From positions 1 through 64,000 of the forward strand of contig NZ_VFEV01000018.1 in assembly GCF_007858275.1 (NCBI RefSeq): a stretch of DNA of 64,000 nt, written 5' to 3'. Made by a program: the position numbers and the translations under genes. A model generated the notes under the pieces. That model searched no databases. It saw only the letters and a list, made by a program, of their open reading frames with translations, and was not told where the DNA came from. Shown here piece after piece: positions 8,217 to 17,354 of the stretch (the stretch's first letter is position 1; each line of letters begins with the position of its first letter). Source of the stretch: Pseudomonas proteolytica (GTDB lineage Bacteria > Pseudomonadota > Gammaproteobacteria > Pseudomonadales > Pseudomonadaceae).

Positions 8217-9734
8217 ATGCTGCGTGAAAGTCTGTCGGCCGACCTGATTGTCGAATTGCCCAACGCGGTGCGCCTGCAACGCCTGGTGCAGACCCTGCGC
8301 GAATATTTCCATAGCGGCGCCGTGGGCCTGTTGCGCCTGGATGGCGACGACAGCCTGCGCCCCGTGGCCACCGTGGGCCTGGTGCATGAGGCCCTTGGCC
8401 GGCGCTTTGTGATTGCCCAACACCCGCGCCTGGCAGCGATCATGGCCTCCCGCGAGCCGACCTGGTTCGAACCCGACAGCCGCCTGCCGGACCCGTACGA
8501 CGGGCTTCTAGACAGCCAGGTCGGCGAACCGCTGCCCGTGCATGACTGCATGGGCGTGAGCCTGTTCGTCGAAGGCCGGCCCTGGGGCGCGATTACCCTG
8601 GATGCGCTGCATGCCGGAACCTTCGATGCCAATGCCCGCGAGCAACTCAAGCGCTGCACCCTGCAAATCGAGGCGGCGGTGCGCGTCACGCGCCTGGAGC
8701 AGGAAAACCGCAGCCTGCGCCTGTCGCGCAGCGAACCGGTGGCGGGTTCGCCCAGCGTCGAAGACGGCGAGATCCTCGGCCAGAGCCCGGTCCTGCATCA
8801 ACTGCTCAACGAGCTGGATGTGCTCGCCGACTCGGATTTGCCGGTGCTGTTGCTCGGCGAAACGGGGGTGGGCAAGGAGCTGTTTGCGCGGCGCCTGCAT
8901 CGTCTGTCGCGGCGCAGCAAAAAGCCGCTGATCCAGGTCAACTGCGCGGCGCTGCCGGAATCTTTGGCCGAGAGCGAGCTGTTCGGCCACGTCAAAGGCG
9001 CGTTTTCCGGGGCTACCAGTGACCGTGCCGGGCGTTTTGATGCGGCCAACGGCGGCACGCTGTTCCTCGATGAAGTGGGTGAGCTGCCGCTGAGCGTGCA
9101 GGCCAAGCTATTGCGCACCTTGCAGAATGGTGAGATCCAGCGCCTGGGCGCCGACAAGCCGTTGCATGTGGATGTGCGGATCATCGCCGCCACCAACCGC
9201 CACCTGCCCGAGAGTATTCGTGAAGGGCTGTTCCGCGCCGATCTGTACCACCGGCTGTCGGTGTACCCGGTGCCGATCCCGGCGTTGCGTGAGCGCGGTC
9301 ACGATGTGCTGCTGCTGGCCGGGCATTTCCTTGAACTCAACCGTGCGCGGCTGGGCTTGCGCGGTTTGCGCCTGTCGCCTGCGGCCGAGCAGACCCTGCT
9401 GGCTTATGCCTGGCCGGGCAATGTGCGCGAGCTGGAACATGTGATCAGCCGCGCCGCCTTGAAGCAGCTGAGCCGTGGCGGCAATCGCAACCAGATCATG
9501 ACCCTGGAAGCCGAACTGCTGGACCTGGACAGCGCCACCTTGGCGCAGGCCCCTGTCGTTCAAGCCCCGGTGCAGGCGTTCCAGACCTTGAGCGACGCGG
9601 TGGACGACTGCCAGCGCCAGAAGGTGCGCCAGGCGTTGAGCCTGTCGGGCGATAACTGGGCGAGCGCCGCGCGGATGCTCGGCCTGGACTCCAGCAACCT
9701 GCACAAATTGGCGCGGCGCCTGGGCCTCAAGTAG
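8211..9734 (+). CDS. norR: NorR, NO-sensing sigma-54 activator
   Basis: 507 residues: GAF domain (about 20-170), AAA+ domain with Walker A GETGVGKE at 216-223, the sigma-54 contact loop GAFSGA at 263-268 (Ser in place of the usual Thr), Walker B LFLDEVGELP, and a Fis-type C-terminal helix-turn-helix. In the GAF domain R81, the LPDPYDG aspartates, H111 and C113 agree with the mononuclear iron site of E. coli NorR that binds NO. ATG 8211 is preferred because it reproduces that numbering; ATG 8217 is possible. A start at 8157 would read through the operators and is rejected. Confidence 0.95.
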   Translation: MTMLRESLSADLIVELPNAVRLQRLVQTLREYFHSGAVGLLRLDGDDSLRPVATVGLVHEALGRRFVIAQHPRLAAIMASREPTWFEPDSRLPDPYDGLLDSQVGEPLPVHDCMGVSLFVEGRPWGAITLDALHAGTFDANAREQLKRCTLQIEAAVRVTRLEQENRSLRLSRSEPVAGSPSVEDGEILGQSPVLHQLLNELDVLADSDLPVLLLGETGVGKELFARRLHRLSRRSKKPLIQVNCAALPESLAESELFGHVKGAFSGATSDRAGRFDAANGGTLFLDEVGELPLSVQAKLLRTLQNGEIQRLGADKPLHVDVRIIAATNRHLPESIREGLFRADLYHRLSVYPVPIPALRERGHDVLLLAGHFLELNRARLGLRGLRLSPAAEQTLLAYAWPGNVRELEHVISRAALKQLSRGGNRNQIMTLEAELLDLDSATLAQAPVVQAPVQAFQTLSDAVDDCQRQKVRQALSLSGDNWASAARMLGLDSSNLHKLARRLGLK

Positions 9735-9765
9735 CAACGCTGCGACGCCATGCCGCGGCGCGCAG

Positions 9766-9779
9766 TTGATCGCGGTCAA
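9766..9779. promoter_or_regulatory. ANR/DNR box before pdxH-moaB-moeA-ubiUVT
   Basis: TTGATCGCGGTCAA matches the FNR-type consensus at nine of ten conserved positions. It is centred about 62 bp before the pdxH start, suitable for a class II activated promoter. Confidence 0.75.
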
Positions 9780-9834
9780 GGTGCCGGGCGCCTCGGCTGA
9801 TCAGACTGTGGCGAACTGACCGGAGGTTCGCCCC

Positions 9835-10482
9835 ATGCCCCTTTCCCTGGCGCAGATGCGCCGCAACTACACCTTGTACGGTTTGCGGGATGACCTGGTA
9901 CAGGACGATCCCCTCGTGTTGTTCGGCCAGTGGCTGGAGCAGGCGCGCAAGACCGAAGTGGCGCCTGTGGAGGCCAACAGCATGGCCCTGGCCACGGTCG
10001 ATGCCGAGGGCCGCGCCCATTGTCGGATTCTCTTGCTCAAGGGCTTCAGTGCCGAGGGCTTCACCTTTTTCGGTCACTACCAGAGCGCCAAGGGTCAGGA
10101 ACTGGCGAGCAACCCCAGCGCGGCCATGACCTTTTTCTGGCCGGGCCTGGAGCGCCAGGTGCGCATCGAAGGCACCGTTGCACGCCTGGCGCCGCAGCTG
10201 TCCGACGACTACTTCCATTCGCGGCCGCTGGCCAGCCAGGTGGGCGCCTGGGCGTCGCCGCAAAGCCAGCCCTTGGCCCATCGCGCCGAACTGGAAGGGC
10301 GCCTGCGCGACGTCACCCAACGCTTTGCCGGCCAACAACCGCCGCGCCCGGCAGAGTGGGGCGGCTATTGCCTGCAACCCGAGCGCGTGGAGTTCTGGCA
10401 AGGCCGCCCCGACCGCCTGCACGACCGCCTCGATTACCGTCGCCACGACGGCACCTGGCAGCGCAGTCGCCTGGCCCCCTGA
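9835..10482 (+). CDS. pdxH: Pyridoxamine 5'-phosphate oxidase (PdxH-like)
   Basis: 215 residues, full length for PdxH. The FMN-binding core (SMALATVD...RILLLKGF...TFF) and the family signature [14 protein letters not shown] near the C-terminus are intact, ending RLAP. It oxidises pyridoxine or pyridoxamine phosphate to PLP using FMN and O2. Its place behind an ANR/DNR box and before cofactor genes for anaerobic life is unexpected for an O2-using enzyme. It may be a second, specialised copy; the rest of the genome is not visible. Confidence 0.88.
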   Translation: MPLSLAQMRRNYTLYGLRDDLVQDDPLVLFGQWLEQARKTEVAPVEANSMALATVDAEGRAHCRILLLKGFSAEGFTFFGHYQSAKGQELASNPSAAMTFFWPGLERQVRIEGTVARLAPQLSDDYFHSRPLASQVGAWASPQSQPLAHRAELEGRLRDVTQRFAGQQPPRPAEWGGYCLQPERVEFWQGRPDRLHDRLDYRRHDGTWQRSRLAP

Positions 10483-10574
10483 ATCCGCCTAGAGGTACCT
10501 CCTCGGAGGAATAGGCCCGCAGGCCTTTGCGGTGCAGGCTTGGGCCATTGCTCATTTATCCCGGGATTTTCACC

Positions 10575-11129
10575 ATGGCACACCTGACTCAACGCAATTT
10601 TGTCTCACTGAATATCGCCGTCCTGACCATCAGCGACACACGCAACTTTGACAACGACACCTCCGGGCAGACCCTGTGCGACCGCGTGCAGGCGGCCGGG
10701 CACGAGTTGATCGACCGGGCGCTGGTGGTGGACGACATCTACCAGATCCGCGCACGCATTTCGCAGTGGATCGCCGACCCCCAGGTGCAGGTGATTCTCA
10801 CCACCGGCGGCACCGGCTTCACTGCGCGGGACAACACCCCACAAGCGGTGCTGCCGTTGCTGGACAAACATGTCGAAGGCTTTGGCGAGCTGTTTCGCCA
10901 GGTGTCCGTGCCAGAGATCGGCATGTCGACCCTGCAATCGCGCGCCCTGGCCGGCATGAGCAACGGCGTGCTGGTGTGCTGCATGCCCGGTTCCCCCGGC
11001 GCGTGCCGTACCGGTTGGGACAAGATCCTGCTGGGGCAACTGGACAGCCGCACCGGGCCGTGCAATTTCGCCCCACACCTCAAGCCCCAGGCCGCGCAAG
11101 CGCTGGAACCCTGCGAGGCGCGGTCATGA
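10575..11129 (+). CDS. moaB: Molybdenum cofactor biosynthesis protein MoaB
   Basis: 184 residues with the MoCF-binding fold: NIAVLTISDTR at the first strand, TTGGTGFTARD as the nucleotide/molybdopterin loop, and MPGSPGACRTGWD near the end. It adenylylates molybdopterin before molybdate insertion, or assists that step. The start at MAHLTQRN follows a 92-base gap after pdxH with no strong ribosome site. The stop overlaps moeA (ATGA). The order moaB-moeA-ubiU-ubiV-ubiT is the one I know from P. aeruginosa. Confidence 0.93.
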   Translation: MAHLTQRNFVSLNIAVLTISDTRNFDNDTSGQTLCDRVQAAGHELIDRALVVDDIYQIRARISQWIADPQVQVILTTGGTGFTARDNTPQAVLPLLDKHVEGFGELFRQVSVPEIGMSTLQSRALAGMSNGVLVCCMPGSPGACRTGWDKILLGQLDSRTGPCNFAPHLKPQAAQALEPCEARS

Positions 11130-12361
11130 GCACATCGGTGTGTGAAAGCGGTGAATTGATCCCGGTGGACGAGGCCATCGAACGCCTGTTGGCCCAGGCA
11201 CCACCGCCACCGTCCACCCAGCAGGTGAAAACCGCCCAGGCCTTGGGTCGGGTGCTGGCTGGCGATATTTTTTCCCCGGTCAACCTGCCGGCCTGGGACA
11301 ACAGTGCCATGGACGGCTACGCGCTGTGCGCCGCAGACCTGCCGGCCGAGGGCGGCTACCTGCGCCTGGCCGGGCGCATCGCCGCTGGCGACGCCGCCGC
11401 GACGGCGTTGAGCAGTGGGCAGACCATGCGCATTTTTACCGGTGCTCCCTTGCCGTCCGGGGCCGACACCGTGGTGCCCCAGGAGCGTTGCCGGGTCTAT
11501 GGCCAGCGTATCTGGTGCCCACCCATGCGCACCGGCGAACACGTACGCAAGCAGGGTGAAGAGGTGACCCAGGGCGCCTTGCTGCTGCCGGCCGGCAAGC
11601 GCCTGCGCGCCCAGGAGTTGGGGTTGCTCGCGGCGGCCGGGCTGGCTCAGGTCAAGGTCTACCGGCCGCTGCGGGTGTGCCTGTTGAGCAGTGGCGATGA
11701 GTTGCGCGAACCGGGCGATCACCTGGCGCCGGGGCAGATCTACAACAGCAATCGCCACTGCCTGGCGGCACTGCTGCAAGGCTGGGGCGTGGAAGTGCAT
11801 GACTATGGCGTGATGGCCGACGAACTGGCCGTCAGCCGCGATGCGTTGACCCTGGCCTCCTCGGAATGCGACCTGCTGCTGACCTCTGGCGGGGTGTCGG
11901 TGGGCGAGGAAGATCACCTCAAGCAGGCGATCGAGGAACTGGGTCGCGTGGACTTCTGGCGCCTGGCGATCCAGCCGGGCAAACCCCTGGCCTTTGGCGA
12001 TGTGGCGGGTAAACCGTGGATCGGCTTGCCCGGCAACCCTTCGGCGGCGCTGATTACCGCGTTGGTGGTGGTGCGCCCGTTTCTGTTGCGCGCCCAGGGT
12101 GTGACTGACGTCACCTTGGTGCCGATGCTGCTGCCTGCCGAATTTACCTGGACCCAGCGCAACCGCCGCCGCCAATACCTGCGGGCACGCCTGGCGCCGG
12201 GCATCGACGGCCAGGCGCGCATCACCCTGCACCCACGGCAAAGCTCGGCGATGTTGAGCGCGGCCTGCTGGGCCGATGGCCTGGCGATTGTGGAGCGTGA
12301 GCAGTGGGTGGAAAAGGGCGGCCTGGTGCGGTTCGTGTCCTTCGCCGAACTGATGCAGTAA
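11126..12361 (+). CDS. moeA: Molybdopterin molybdenumtransferase MoeA
   Basis: 411 residues, normal for MoeA. N-terminal MoeA domains carry DNSAMDGYAL and IFTGAPLPSGADTVV; the central MoCF domain has SSGDEL and LLTSGGVSVGEEDH; GLPGNPSAAL follows, then a C-terminal beta domain. It inserts molybdate into adenylylated molybdopterin, supplying Mo enzymes such as nitrate reductase. The ATG overlaps the moaB stop. Reading frame extends far upstream inside moaB, but only this start makes a MoeA. Confidence 0.95.
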   Translation: MSTSVCESGELIPVDEAIERLLAQAPPPPSTQQVKTAQALGRVLAGDIFSPVNLPAWDNSAMDGYALCAADLPAEGGYLRLAGRIAAGDAAATALSSGQTMRIFTGAPLPSGADTVVPQERCRVYGQRIWCPPMRTGEHVRKQGEEVTQGALLLPAGKRLRAQELGLLAAAGLAQVKVYRPLRVCLLSSGDELREPGDHLAPGQIYNSNRHCLAALLQGWGVEVHDYGVMADELAVSRDALTLASSECDLLLTSGGVSVGEEDHLKQAIEELGRVDFWRLAIQPGKPLAFGDVAGKPWIGLPGNPSAALITALVVVRPFLLRAQGVTDVTLVPMLLPAEFTWTQRNRRRQYLRARLAPGIDGQARITLHPRQSSAMLSAACWADGLAIVEREQWVEKGGLVRFVSFAELMQ

Positions 12362-12409
12362 CTGCCTGCAGCGACACAAGTGCGATAGTTTTTTTGATGA
12401 GGATCAACC

Positions 12410-13405
12410 ATGCAACTGGTCTGCCCGGCAGGGAACCTGCCTGCGCTCAAAGCCGCCGTGCGCCAAGGTGCCGATGCGGTGTACGTGGGGTTTCGCGACG
12501 ACACCAACGCCCGGCATTTTGCCGGGCTGAACATGGACGACAAGCAGTTCGACGGCGCCGTCGCCCATATCCGCCAGCACCAGCGCAAGCTGTATGTGGC
12601 GGTCAACACCTACCCGCAGCCCAAAGGCTGGGAGCGTTGGCAACGGGCAGTGGATCGCGCCGCCGACCATGGCGTGGATGCACTGATTGCCGGTGACCCG
12701 GGTGTGCTGCAGTACGCCAGTAGCCGCCATCCGCAGATGGCCTTGCACCTCTCGGTACAGGGTTCGGCGACCCATGCGGCGGCGTTGCAGTTCTACGCCG
12801 AGCGCTATGGCATCCGCCGTGCGGTGCTGCCCCGGGTGCTGTCGCTGGCCCAGGTCAAGCATGTGGCTGCCAGCAGCTCGGTGCCGATCGAGGTCTTCGG
12901 TTTCGGCAGCCTGTGCATCATGGCGGAGGGCCGCTGCCATCTGTCTTCGTACATCACCGGCGAATCCCCGAACCTGTGCGGCGTGTGCTCGCCGGCCAAG
13001 GCCGTGCGCTGGAGCGAAGACGCCGACGGCCTGAGCGCGCGCCTGAGCGAAGTGTTGATCGACCGCTATACCCCGGACGAACCGGCGGGCTATCCGACCC
13101 TGTGCAAGGGCCGTTTCATGGTCGATGGCAAGCGCTTTCACGCCCTCGAAGAACCCACCAGCCTCGATACCCTGGACCTGATCCCCGAGTTGATCGCCAT
13201 GGGTGTGGAAGCGGTAAAAATCGAAGGCCGCCAGCGCGGCCCGGCGTATGTCGAGCAAGTCACCGGGGTCTGGCGCGCGGCGCTGGACGCCCACCGCCGT
13301 GCGCCGGAACGCTTTGTGGTCAAGGACCAGTGGCGCAGCGTGCTGGCCGGTCTATCCGAAGGCAGCCAGACCACGCTGGGCGCCTACCATCGTTCGTGGC
13401 AATGA
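12410..13405 (+). CDS. ubiU: UbiU, O2-independent ubiquinone hydroxylation (U32 family)
   Basis: 331 residues of the U32 peptidase-like fold starting MQLVCPAGNLPALKAAV. Four cysteines of the [4Fe-4S] site are visible: SLCIMAEGRC, LCGVCSPAKAV and TLCKGRFMVDG. With UbiV it hydroxylates ubiquinone precursors without oxygen, using prephenate as the hydroxyl donor in E. coli. The gene starts 49 bases after moeA with GAGGAT upstream. ubiV follows after 10 bases. Confidence 0.95.
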   Translation: MQLVCPAGNLPALKAAVRQGADAVYVGFRDDTNARHFAGLNMDDKQFDGAVAHIRQHQRKLYVAVNTYPQPKGWERWQRAVDRAADHGVDALIAGDPGVLQYASSRHPQMALHLSVQGSATHAAALQFYAERYGIRRAVLPRVLSLAQVKHVAASSSVPIEVFGFGSLCIMAEGRCHLSSYITGESPNLCGVCSPAKAVRWSEDADGLSARLSEVLIDRYTPDEPAGYPTLCKGRFMVDGKRFHALEEPTSLDTLDLIPELIAMGVEAVKIEGRQRGPAYVEQVTGVWRAALDAHRRAPERFVVKDQWRSVLAGLSEGSQTTLGAYHRSWQ

Positions 13406-13415
13406 GGAACCGCAC

Positions 13416-14306
13416 ATGAAACTCAGCCTGGGACCGGTGCTGTTTTATTGGGATAAGCAACAACTGGGGCAGTTCTACTCCGAGATGGCCAGCTTGCCGC
13501 TGGATGTGATCTACCTGGGTGAAACCGTGTGCTCCAAGCGTCGCGCGTTCAACCTCGATCAATGGTTGGGCCTGGGCCGCGAATTGCACTCGGCGGGCAA
13601 CGCGCAAATCGTGCTGTCGAGCCTGACCCTGATCGAGGCCGCATCGGAGCTGTCGAGCCTGCGCCGCCTGTGTGACAACGGCGAGGTGCTGGTCGAGGCC
13701 AATGACATGGGCGCCGTGCAACTGCTTGCCGAGCGCAAGCTGCCCTTTGTCGGTGGGCCGGCGTTGAATTTGTACAACGGCCACGCCCTCGTGCAACTGC
13801 TGGACGCCGGGATGATGCGTTGGGTGCCGCCGGTAGAGTGCTCGGCCGCGCTGATCGGCGATGTGCTGGAGCAGGTGCGTGAACTGGGTCGGCCGTTGCC
13901 GGAGGTTGAAGTCTTTGCCTATGGGCATTTGCCCCTGGCCTACTCGGCGCGTTGCTTCACGGCCCGAGCGGAAAACCGGCCCAAGGATGACTGCCAGTTC
14001 TGCTGCCTGAACTACCCCGATGGCATGGCCTTGACCAGCCAGGAAGGGCAGGCGTTGTTTACGTTGAATGGCATCCAGACCATGTCGGCGGATGTCACCA
14101 ACCTGCTGGCCGACTATCCAGGGCTGGTGAGTTGCGGCGCCGACCTGCTGCGCCTGAGCCCAAGGGCACAGGGCATGGTGGGCATCGTCGAAGCCTTTGA
14201 TCGGGTGCGCCAGGGCGCTACGCCGCCGGTGTTTGTCGAGGGCTGCAATGGCTACTGGCATGGCCAGGCCGGGATGTTGCGGGTCGAGGAGGTGGGGCTG
14301 TGTTGA
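13416..14306 (+). CDS. ubiV: UbiV, O2-independent ubiquinone hydroxylation partner
   Basis: 296 residues, U32 family, the partner of UbiU. Iron-sulfur cysteines are seen as ETVCSKRR early and ARCFTARAENRPKDDCQFCC in the middle. The start MKLSLGPVLFYW has AGGAAC upstream. The long open frame before it is inside ubiU. It acts with UbiU and UbiT in a cytosolic complex active when oxygen is low, consistent with the ANR/DNR box at the operon head. Confidence 0.95.
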   Translation: MKLSLGPVLFYWDKQQLGQFYSEMASLPLDVIYLGETVCSKRRAFNLDQWLGLGRELHSAGNAQIVLSSLTLIEAASELSSLRRLCDNGEVLVEANDMGAVQLLAERKLPFVGGPALNLYNGHALVQLLDAGMMRWVPPVECSAALIGDVLEQVRELGRPLPEVEVFAYGHLPLAYSARCFTARAENRPKDDCQFCCLNYPDGMALTSQEGQALFTLNGIQTMSADVTNLLADYPGLVSCGADLLRLSPRAQGMVGIVEAFDRVRQGATPPVFVEGCNGYWHGQAGMLRVEEVGLC

Positions 14307-14776
14307 ATCGCAAGCAATGGCTGCTCAAGGGCGCCGACCGCTTATTGCCGCTGATGCGCAAGGTGCCCTTTGTGGTGCAGCGCCTGGCGTTGCAACAGGC
14401 GTTGAACCGCTGCCTGGCCGAACCCTTGCGCGATGGCGGCTTTGAACTGCTGCGCGGGCGCTGGATGTGCCTGCGCATTCCCGACCTGGGCTTGCGCTGG
14501 TACCTGACCCTGGGCCGCGACGGGCTGCGCATCGCCGAGCGGGCCGAGGCTCAGGTGACCATCAGCGGCAACTGGCGCGAGTTTCTGCTATTGGCCAGCC
14601 GCCAGGAAGACCCGGACACCTTGTTCTTCCGCCGGCGGCTGGTGATTGAGGGGGATACGGAGTTGGGGTTGGGCCTGAAGAACCTGATCGACAGCCTCGA
14701 CCCGGACGTGTTGCCGCCCTGGTTATGGCGCAATCTGGAACGGGCCGGTAAAGGCCTGGCGACAGGAGCTGCCTGA
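14300..14776 (+). CDS. ubiT: UbiT, SCP2-domain lipid carrier for anaerobic ubiquinone synthesis
   Basis: 158 residues with an SCP2-type lipid-binding domain (LRIPDLGLRWYLTLGRDGLR, then AQVTISGNWREFL). UbiT replaces UbiJ in the O2-independent ubiquinone pathway. The start is GTG, overlapping the ubiV end by 7 bases, with a strong GAGGAGGT six bases before it. Last gene of the operon; a long palindromic repeat follows. Confidence 0.9.
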   Translation: MLNRKQWLLKGADRLLPLMRKVPFVVQRLALQQALNRCLAEPLRDGGFELLRGRWMCLRIPDLGLRWYLTLGRDGLRIAERAEAQVTISGNWREFLLLASRQEDPDTLFFRRRLVIEGDTELGLGLKNLIDSLDPDVLPPWLWRNLERAGKGLATGAA

Positions 14777-14780
14777 TACC

Positions 14781-15007
14781 CCTGTGGCTAGAGGGCTGGC
14801 TGTGGATAGGGGGCTTGTTGTGGCGAGCGGGCTTGTCCCGCGCTGGGCTGCGAAGCAGCCCCAACAAGATCGCTGAGTTGTATCAGAGAGACCGAGGGCG
14901 CAGGGTTTGGGGCTGCTGCGCAGCCCAGCGCGGGACAAGCCCGCTCGCCACAGCAAGCCCGCTCGCCACAACAAGCCCCCTATCCATAGCCAGCCCCCTA
15001 GCCACAA
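14781..15007. repeat. Long palindromic repeat, copy 1
   Basis: An imperfect palindrome of about 225 bp. Core arms GTGGCGAGCGGGCTTGTCCC with CGCGCTGGGCTGC lie at 14820-14851 and 14920-14951; outer arms (GTGGCTAGAGGGCTGGCT type) extend the pairing. The 50-base centre is almost identical, in reverse, to copy 2 (17200-17354). One arm carries an extra GTGGCGAGCGGGCTT unit. It fills the ubiT-ampC gap. Confidence 0.88.
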
Positions 15008-15027
15008 GCAAGCGCGGTGCTACCGCT

Positions 15028-16170
15028 TCAGTGGTCCATGGCCTGCAAGATTGCATGGGCCGCTTTCACCCGCTCGGCATTGGGGTAGTTCTTGTTCGCC
15101 AGGATCACGACACCGATGCCTCTGCTCGGCACATAAGCGATATAGGCGCCAAAGCCGCCGGTCGAGCCGGTCTTGTTTACCAGGGTATTGGCGCGCAGCG
15201 GCTGGGCGGGTGTCAGCCACTTGACCGGATGCGGCTCCATGGCCATCGGCGTCGAGTTGCCTTCGACCAGGGCGTCGACGCTCAGCGGGTAGGCGTACAT
15301 TTCCCAGCCAAGCCCTTGGGTGGTGCCTTCTACCGTGTAATAACCCGTATGCGTAGCGGCAATCGCCTGTTGCAGCGGCTGCTCCAGCGACGTCGGGTGC
15401 ATGTTCAGCGCCATGTAGCGAGCCAGGTCGGCGGGGCTGGTCTTCACCCCGTAGGCTTCGCTGTCCAGTGCACCGGGGCTGACGCGCACCGGCTTGCCGG
15501 CCTTGTCATAGCCCTGCGCATACAGGCCCATTTGCGCCTTGGGCACCGTGAGATAGGTGTGCTTGAGGCCGAGCTTGGGCAGTAGGGTCTGTTCCATCGC
15601 CACGTCGAAGGGTTGCTGCAGGCTTTGCGCCGCCAGATAGCCGAACAGGCCCAGGCTGGGGTTGGAGTACTGGCGCTGGGTGCCGGGGGCGAAAGCGGCT
15701 TTCCAGTGCTGGAAGTAGCCGATCATCTGCTGGGCGTTGTCCGCCTCGCTGGGGAACTGCAACGGCAACCCGCCTGCGGTGTAGGTGCCTAGTTGAAGCA
15801 CGCTGATGTGCTCGAACAGGCTGCCGCGCAAGGCTGGCAAATAGTCGCTGGCGGGGGCAGAGAGCTTGAGCTTGCCGGTGGCCTGGGCATAACCGGCCAG
15901 GGTGGCGGCGAAGGTCTTGCTCACCGAGCCGATCTCGAACAGGGTGTTTTCGCTGATGGGCTGTTGGCTGTCCTTGGCGGCGATACCGTAGTTAAAGTAT
16001 CGGGCCTTGCCGTCTTGCACGATGGCGACTGCCAAGCCGGGAATTGCCTGTTGCTGCATCAGGGGCTTGACGGTGGCGTCCACCACCTGGCGCAGATTGT
16101 CGGCGGCCATGCAGTTGCCGGCGCCGATCAATAGGCTGAGAATCGTGACGTTGCGCACGTGTTGGTACAT
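15028..16170 (-). CDS. ampC: Class C beta-lactamase (AmpC type)
   Basis: 380 residues with an N-terminal signal peptide (cleavage near NCMA-ADN). The class C active-site motifs are present: S82-V-S-K85 (nucleophile Ser82), YSN, and KTGSTGGFG near the C-terminus. This periplasmic serine enzyme hydrolyses cephalosporins. The start is the ATG of MYQHVRN; the open frame continues upstream through the promoter region but codes for nothing recognisable. Divergent ampR suggests induction by muropeptides. Confidence 0.94.
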   Translation of the reverse strand: MYQHVRNVTILSLLIGAGNCMAADNLRQVVDATVKPLMQQQAIPGLAVAIVQDGKARYFNYGIAAKDSQQPISENTLFEIGSVSKTFAATLAGYAQATGKLKLSAPASDYLPALRGSLFEHISVLQLGTYTAGGLPLQFPSEADNAQQMIGYFQHWKAAFAPGTQRQYSNPSLGLFGYLAAQSLQQPFDVAMEQTLLPKLGLKHTYLTVPKAQMGLYAQGYDKAGKPVRVSPGALDSEAYGVKTSPADLARYMALNMHPTSLEQPLQQAIAATHTGYYTVEGTTQGLGWEMYAYPLSVDALVEGNSTPMAMEPHPVKWLTPAQPLRANTLVNKTGSTGGFGAYIAYVPSRGIGVVILANKNYPNAERVKAAHAILQAMDH

Positions 16171-16302
16171 GATGAGGTCGCTTCCATGAGGATGATCGGG
16201 GGTATCACAGCCTGCGCAGGCGTGGCCAAGATAGGCAGTTTCAGGGCCCTGGACAACCGATGATATCTCGCACCAGTCATTAGAAAAATTTGGGTTTAAA
16301 CC

Positions 16303-17187
16303 ATGTTGCGTTCCCATCTGCCCCTCAACGCACTGCGTGCGTTCGAAGCCTCCGCCAGGCATTTGAGCTTTACCCGGGCGGCCATCGAGCTGTGCGTGAC
16401 CCAGGCGGCGGTCAGCCATCAGGTCAAGAGCCTGGAGGCACAGCTCAACGTCACGCTGTTCAAGCGCCTGCCCCGTGGCCTGATGCTGACCCGCGAAGGG
16501 GAGACGTTGTTACCGGTATTGCGCGAGTCCTTCGACCGTATCGCCCAGACCCTGGGCCAGTTCCAGGCCGGTCACTACCGCGAAGTGCTGACGGTGGGCG
16601 CAGTGGGCACGTTTGCGGTGGGCTGGCTGCTGCCGCGCCTGGGGGATTTCCAGGCGCGCTACCCGTTTATCGATCTGCGCCTGTCGACCCATAACAACCG
16701 CGTGGATGTGGCCGCCGAAGGCCTGGATTACGCGATCCGGTTTGGCGCCGGCGCATGGCACGGCACCCACGCCTGTGAGTTGCTGGCGGCGCCGTTGACG
16801 GTATTGTGTGTGCCAGCGATTGCCCGCCAGTTGCACGGCCCTGGCGATGTGCTCAAGCACACGTTGTTGCGCTCTTATCGGGCCGATGAATGGAGCCTCT
16901 GGTTCCAGGCCGCCGGGTTGCCCGCCGACACCCTGGTGCCGCGCAGTATCGTGTTCGACTCGTCCTTGGCGATGATGGAAGCGGCGTTGCAGGGCAATGG
17001 CGTGGCCCTGGCGCCGGCAATGATGTTCTCGCGGCAGTTGGCCCAGGATGTGATCCGCCAGCCGTTCGACGTGGGGATCACCACGGGTAGCTATTGGCTG
17101 ACGCGCCTGCAGTCGCGGGCAGAAACCCCGGCCATGCTGGCGTTCCGGCAATGGCTGGAGGAGGTGACGGCGATTGAGATGGCTTGA
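16303..17187 (+). CDS. ampR: AmpR, LysR-type regulator of ampC
   Basis: 294 residues. The N-terminal winged helix-turn-helix begins LPLNALRAFEASARHLSFT, and the effector domain contains LSTHNNRVDVAAEGLDYAIRFG and GSYWLTRLQSR, both very close to AmpR of enterobacteria and P. aeruginosa. AmpR represses or activates ampC according to which muropeptide is bound. It is divergent from ampC with a 132-bp shared control region, which contains AT-rich LysR-type sequence (TTAGAAAAATTTGGGTTTAA) just before the ATG. Confidence 0.93.
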   Translation: MLRSHLPLNALRAFEASARHLSFTRAAIELCVTQAAVSHQVKSLEAQLNVTLFKRLPRGLMLTREGETLLPVLRESFDRIAQTLGQFQAGHYREVLTVGAVGTFAVGWLLPRLGDFQARYPFIDLRLSTHNNRVDVAAEGLDYAIRFGAGAWHGTHACELLAAPLTVLCVPAIARQLHGPGDVLKHTLLRSYRADEWSLWFQAAGLPADTLVPRSIVFDSSLAMMEAALQGNGVALAPAMMFSRQLAQDVIRQPFDVGITTGSYWLTRLQSRAETPAMLAFRQWLEEVTAIEMA

Positions 17188-17199
17188 GCGGCCTTGTTG

Positions 17200-17354
17200 T
17201 GGTTGTGGCGAGCGGGCTTACTGTGGCGAGCGGGCTTGCCCCGCGTTGGGCTGCGAAGCAGCCCCAAACCCTGTGCCCTCGGTCTCTCTGATACAACTCA
17301 GCGATCTTGTTGGGGCTGCTACGCAGCCCAGCGCGGGGCAAGCCCGCTCGCCAC
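17200..17354. repeat. Long palindromic repeat, copy 2 (inverted relative to copy 1)
   Basis: Arms of GTGGCGAGCGGGCTTGCCCC plus CGCGTTGGGCTGC and complement, around a centre that is the near-exact reverse complement of copy 1. As in copy 1, one arm has a duplicated GTGGCGAGCGGGCTT unit. Copies 1 and 2 bracket ampC-ampR. Confidence 0.88.

Noticed and set aside
10676..11125. Long upstream extension of the moeA frame
   Set aside because: It runs inside moaB in another frame; the MoeA family begins at the ATG overlapping the moaB stop.
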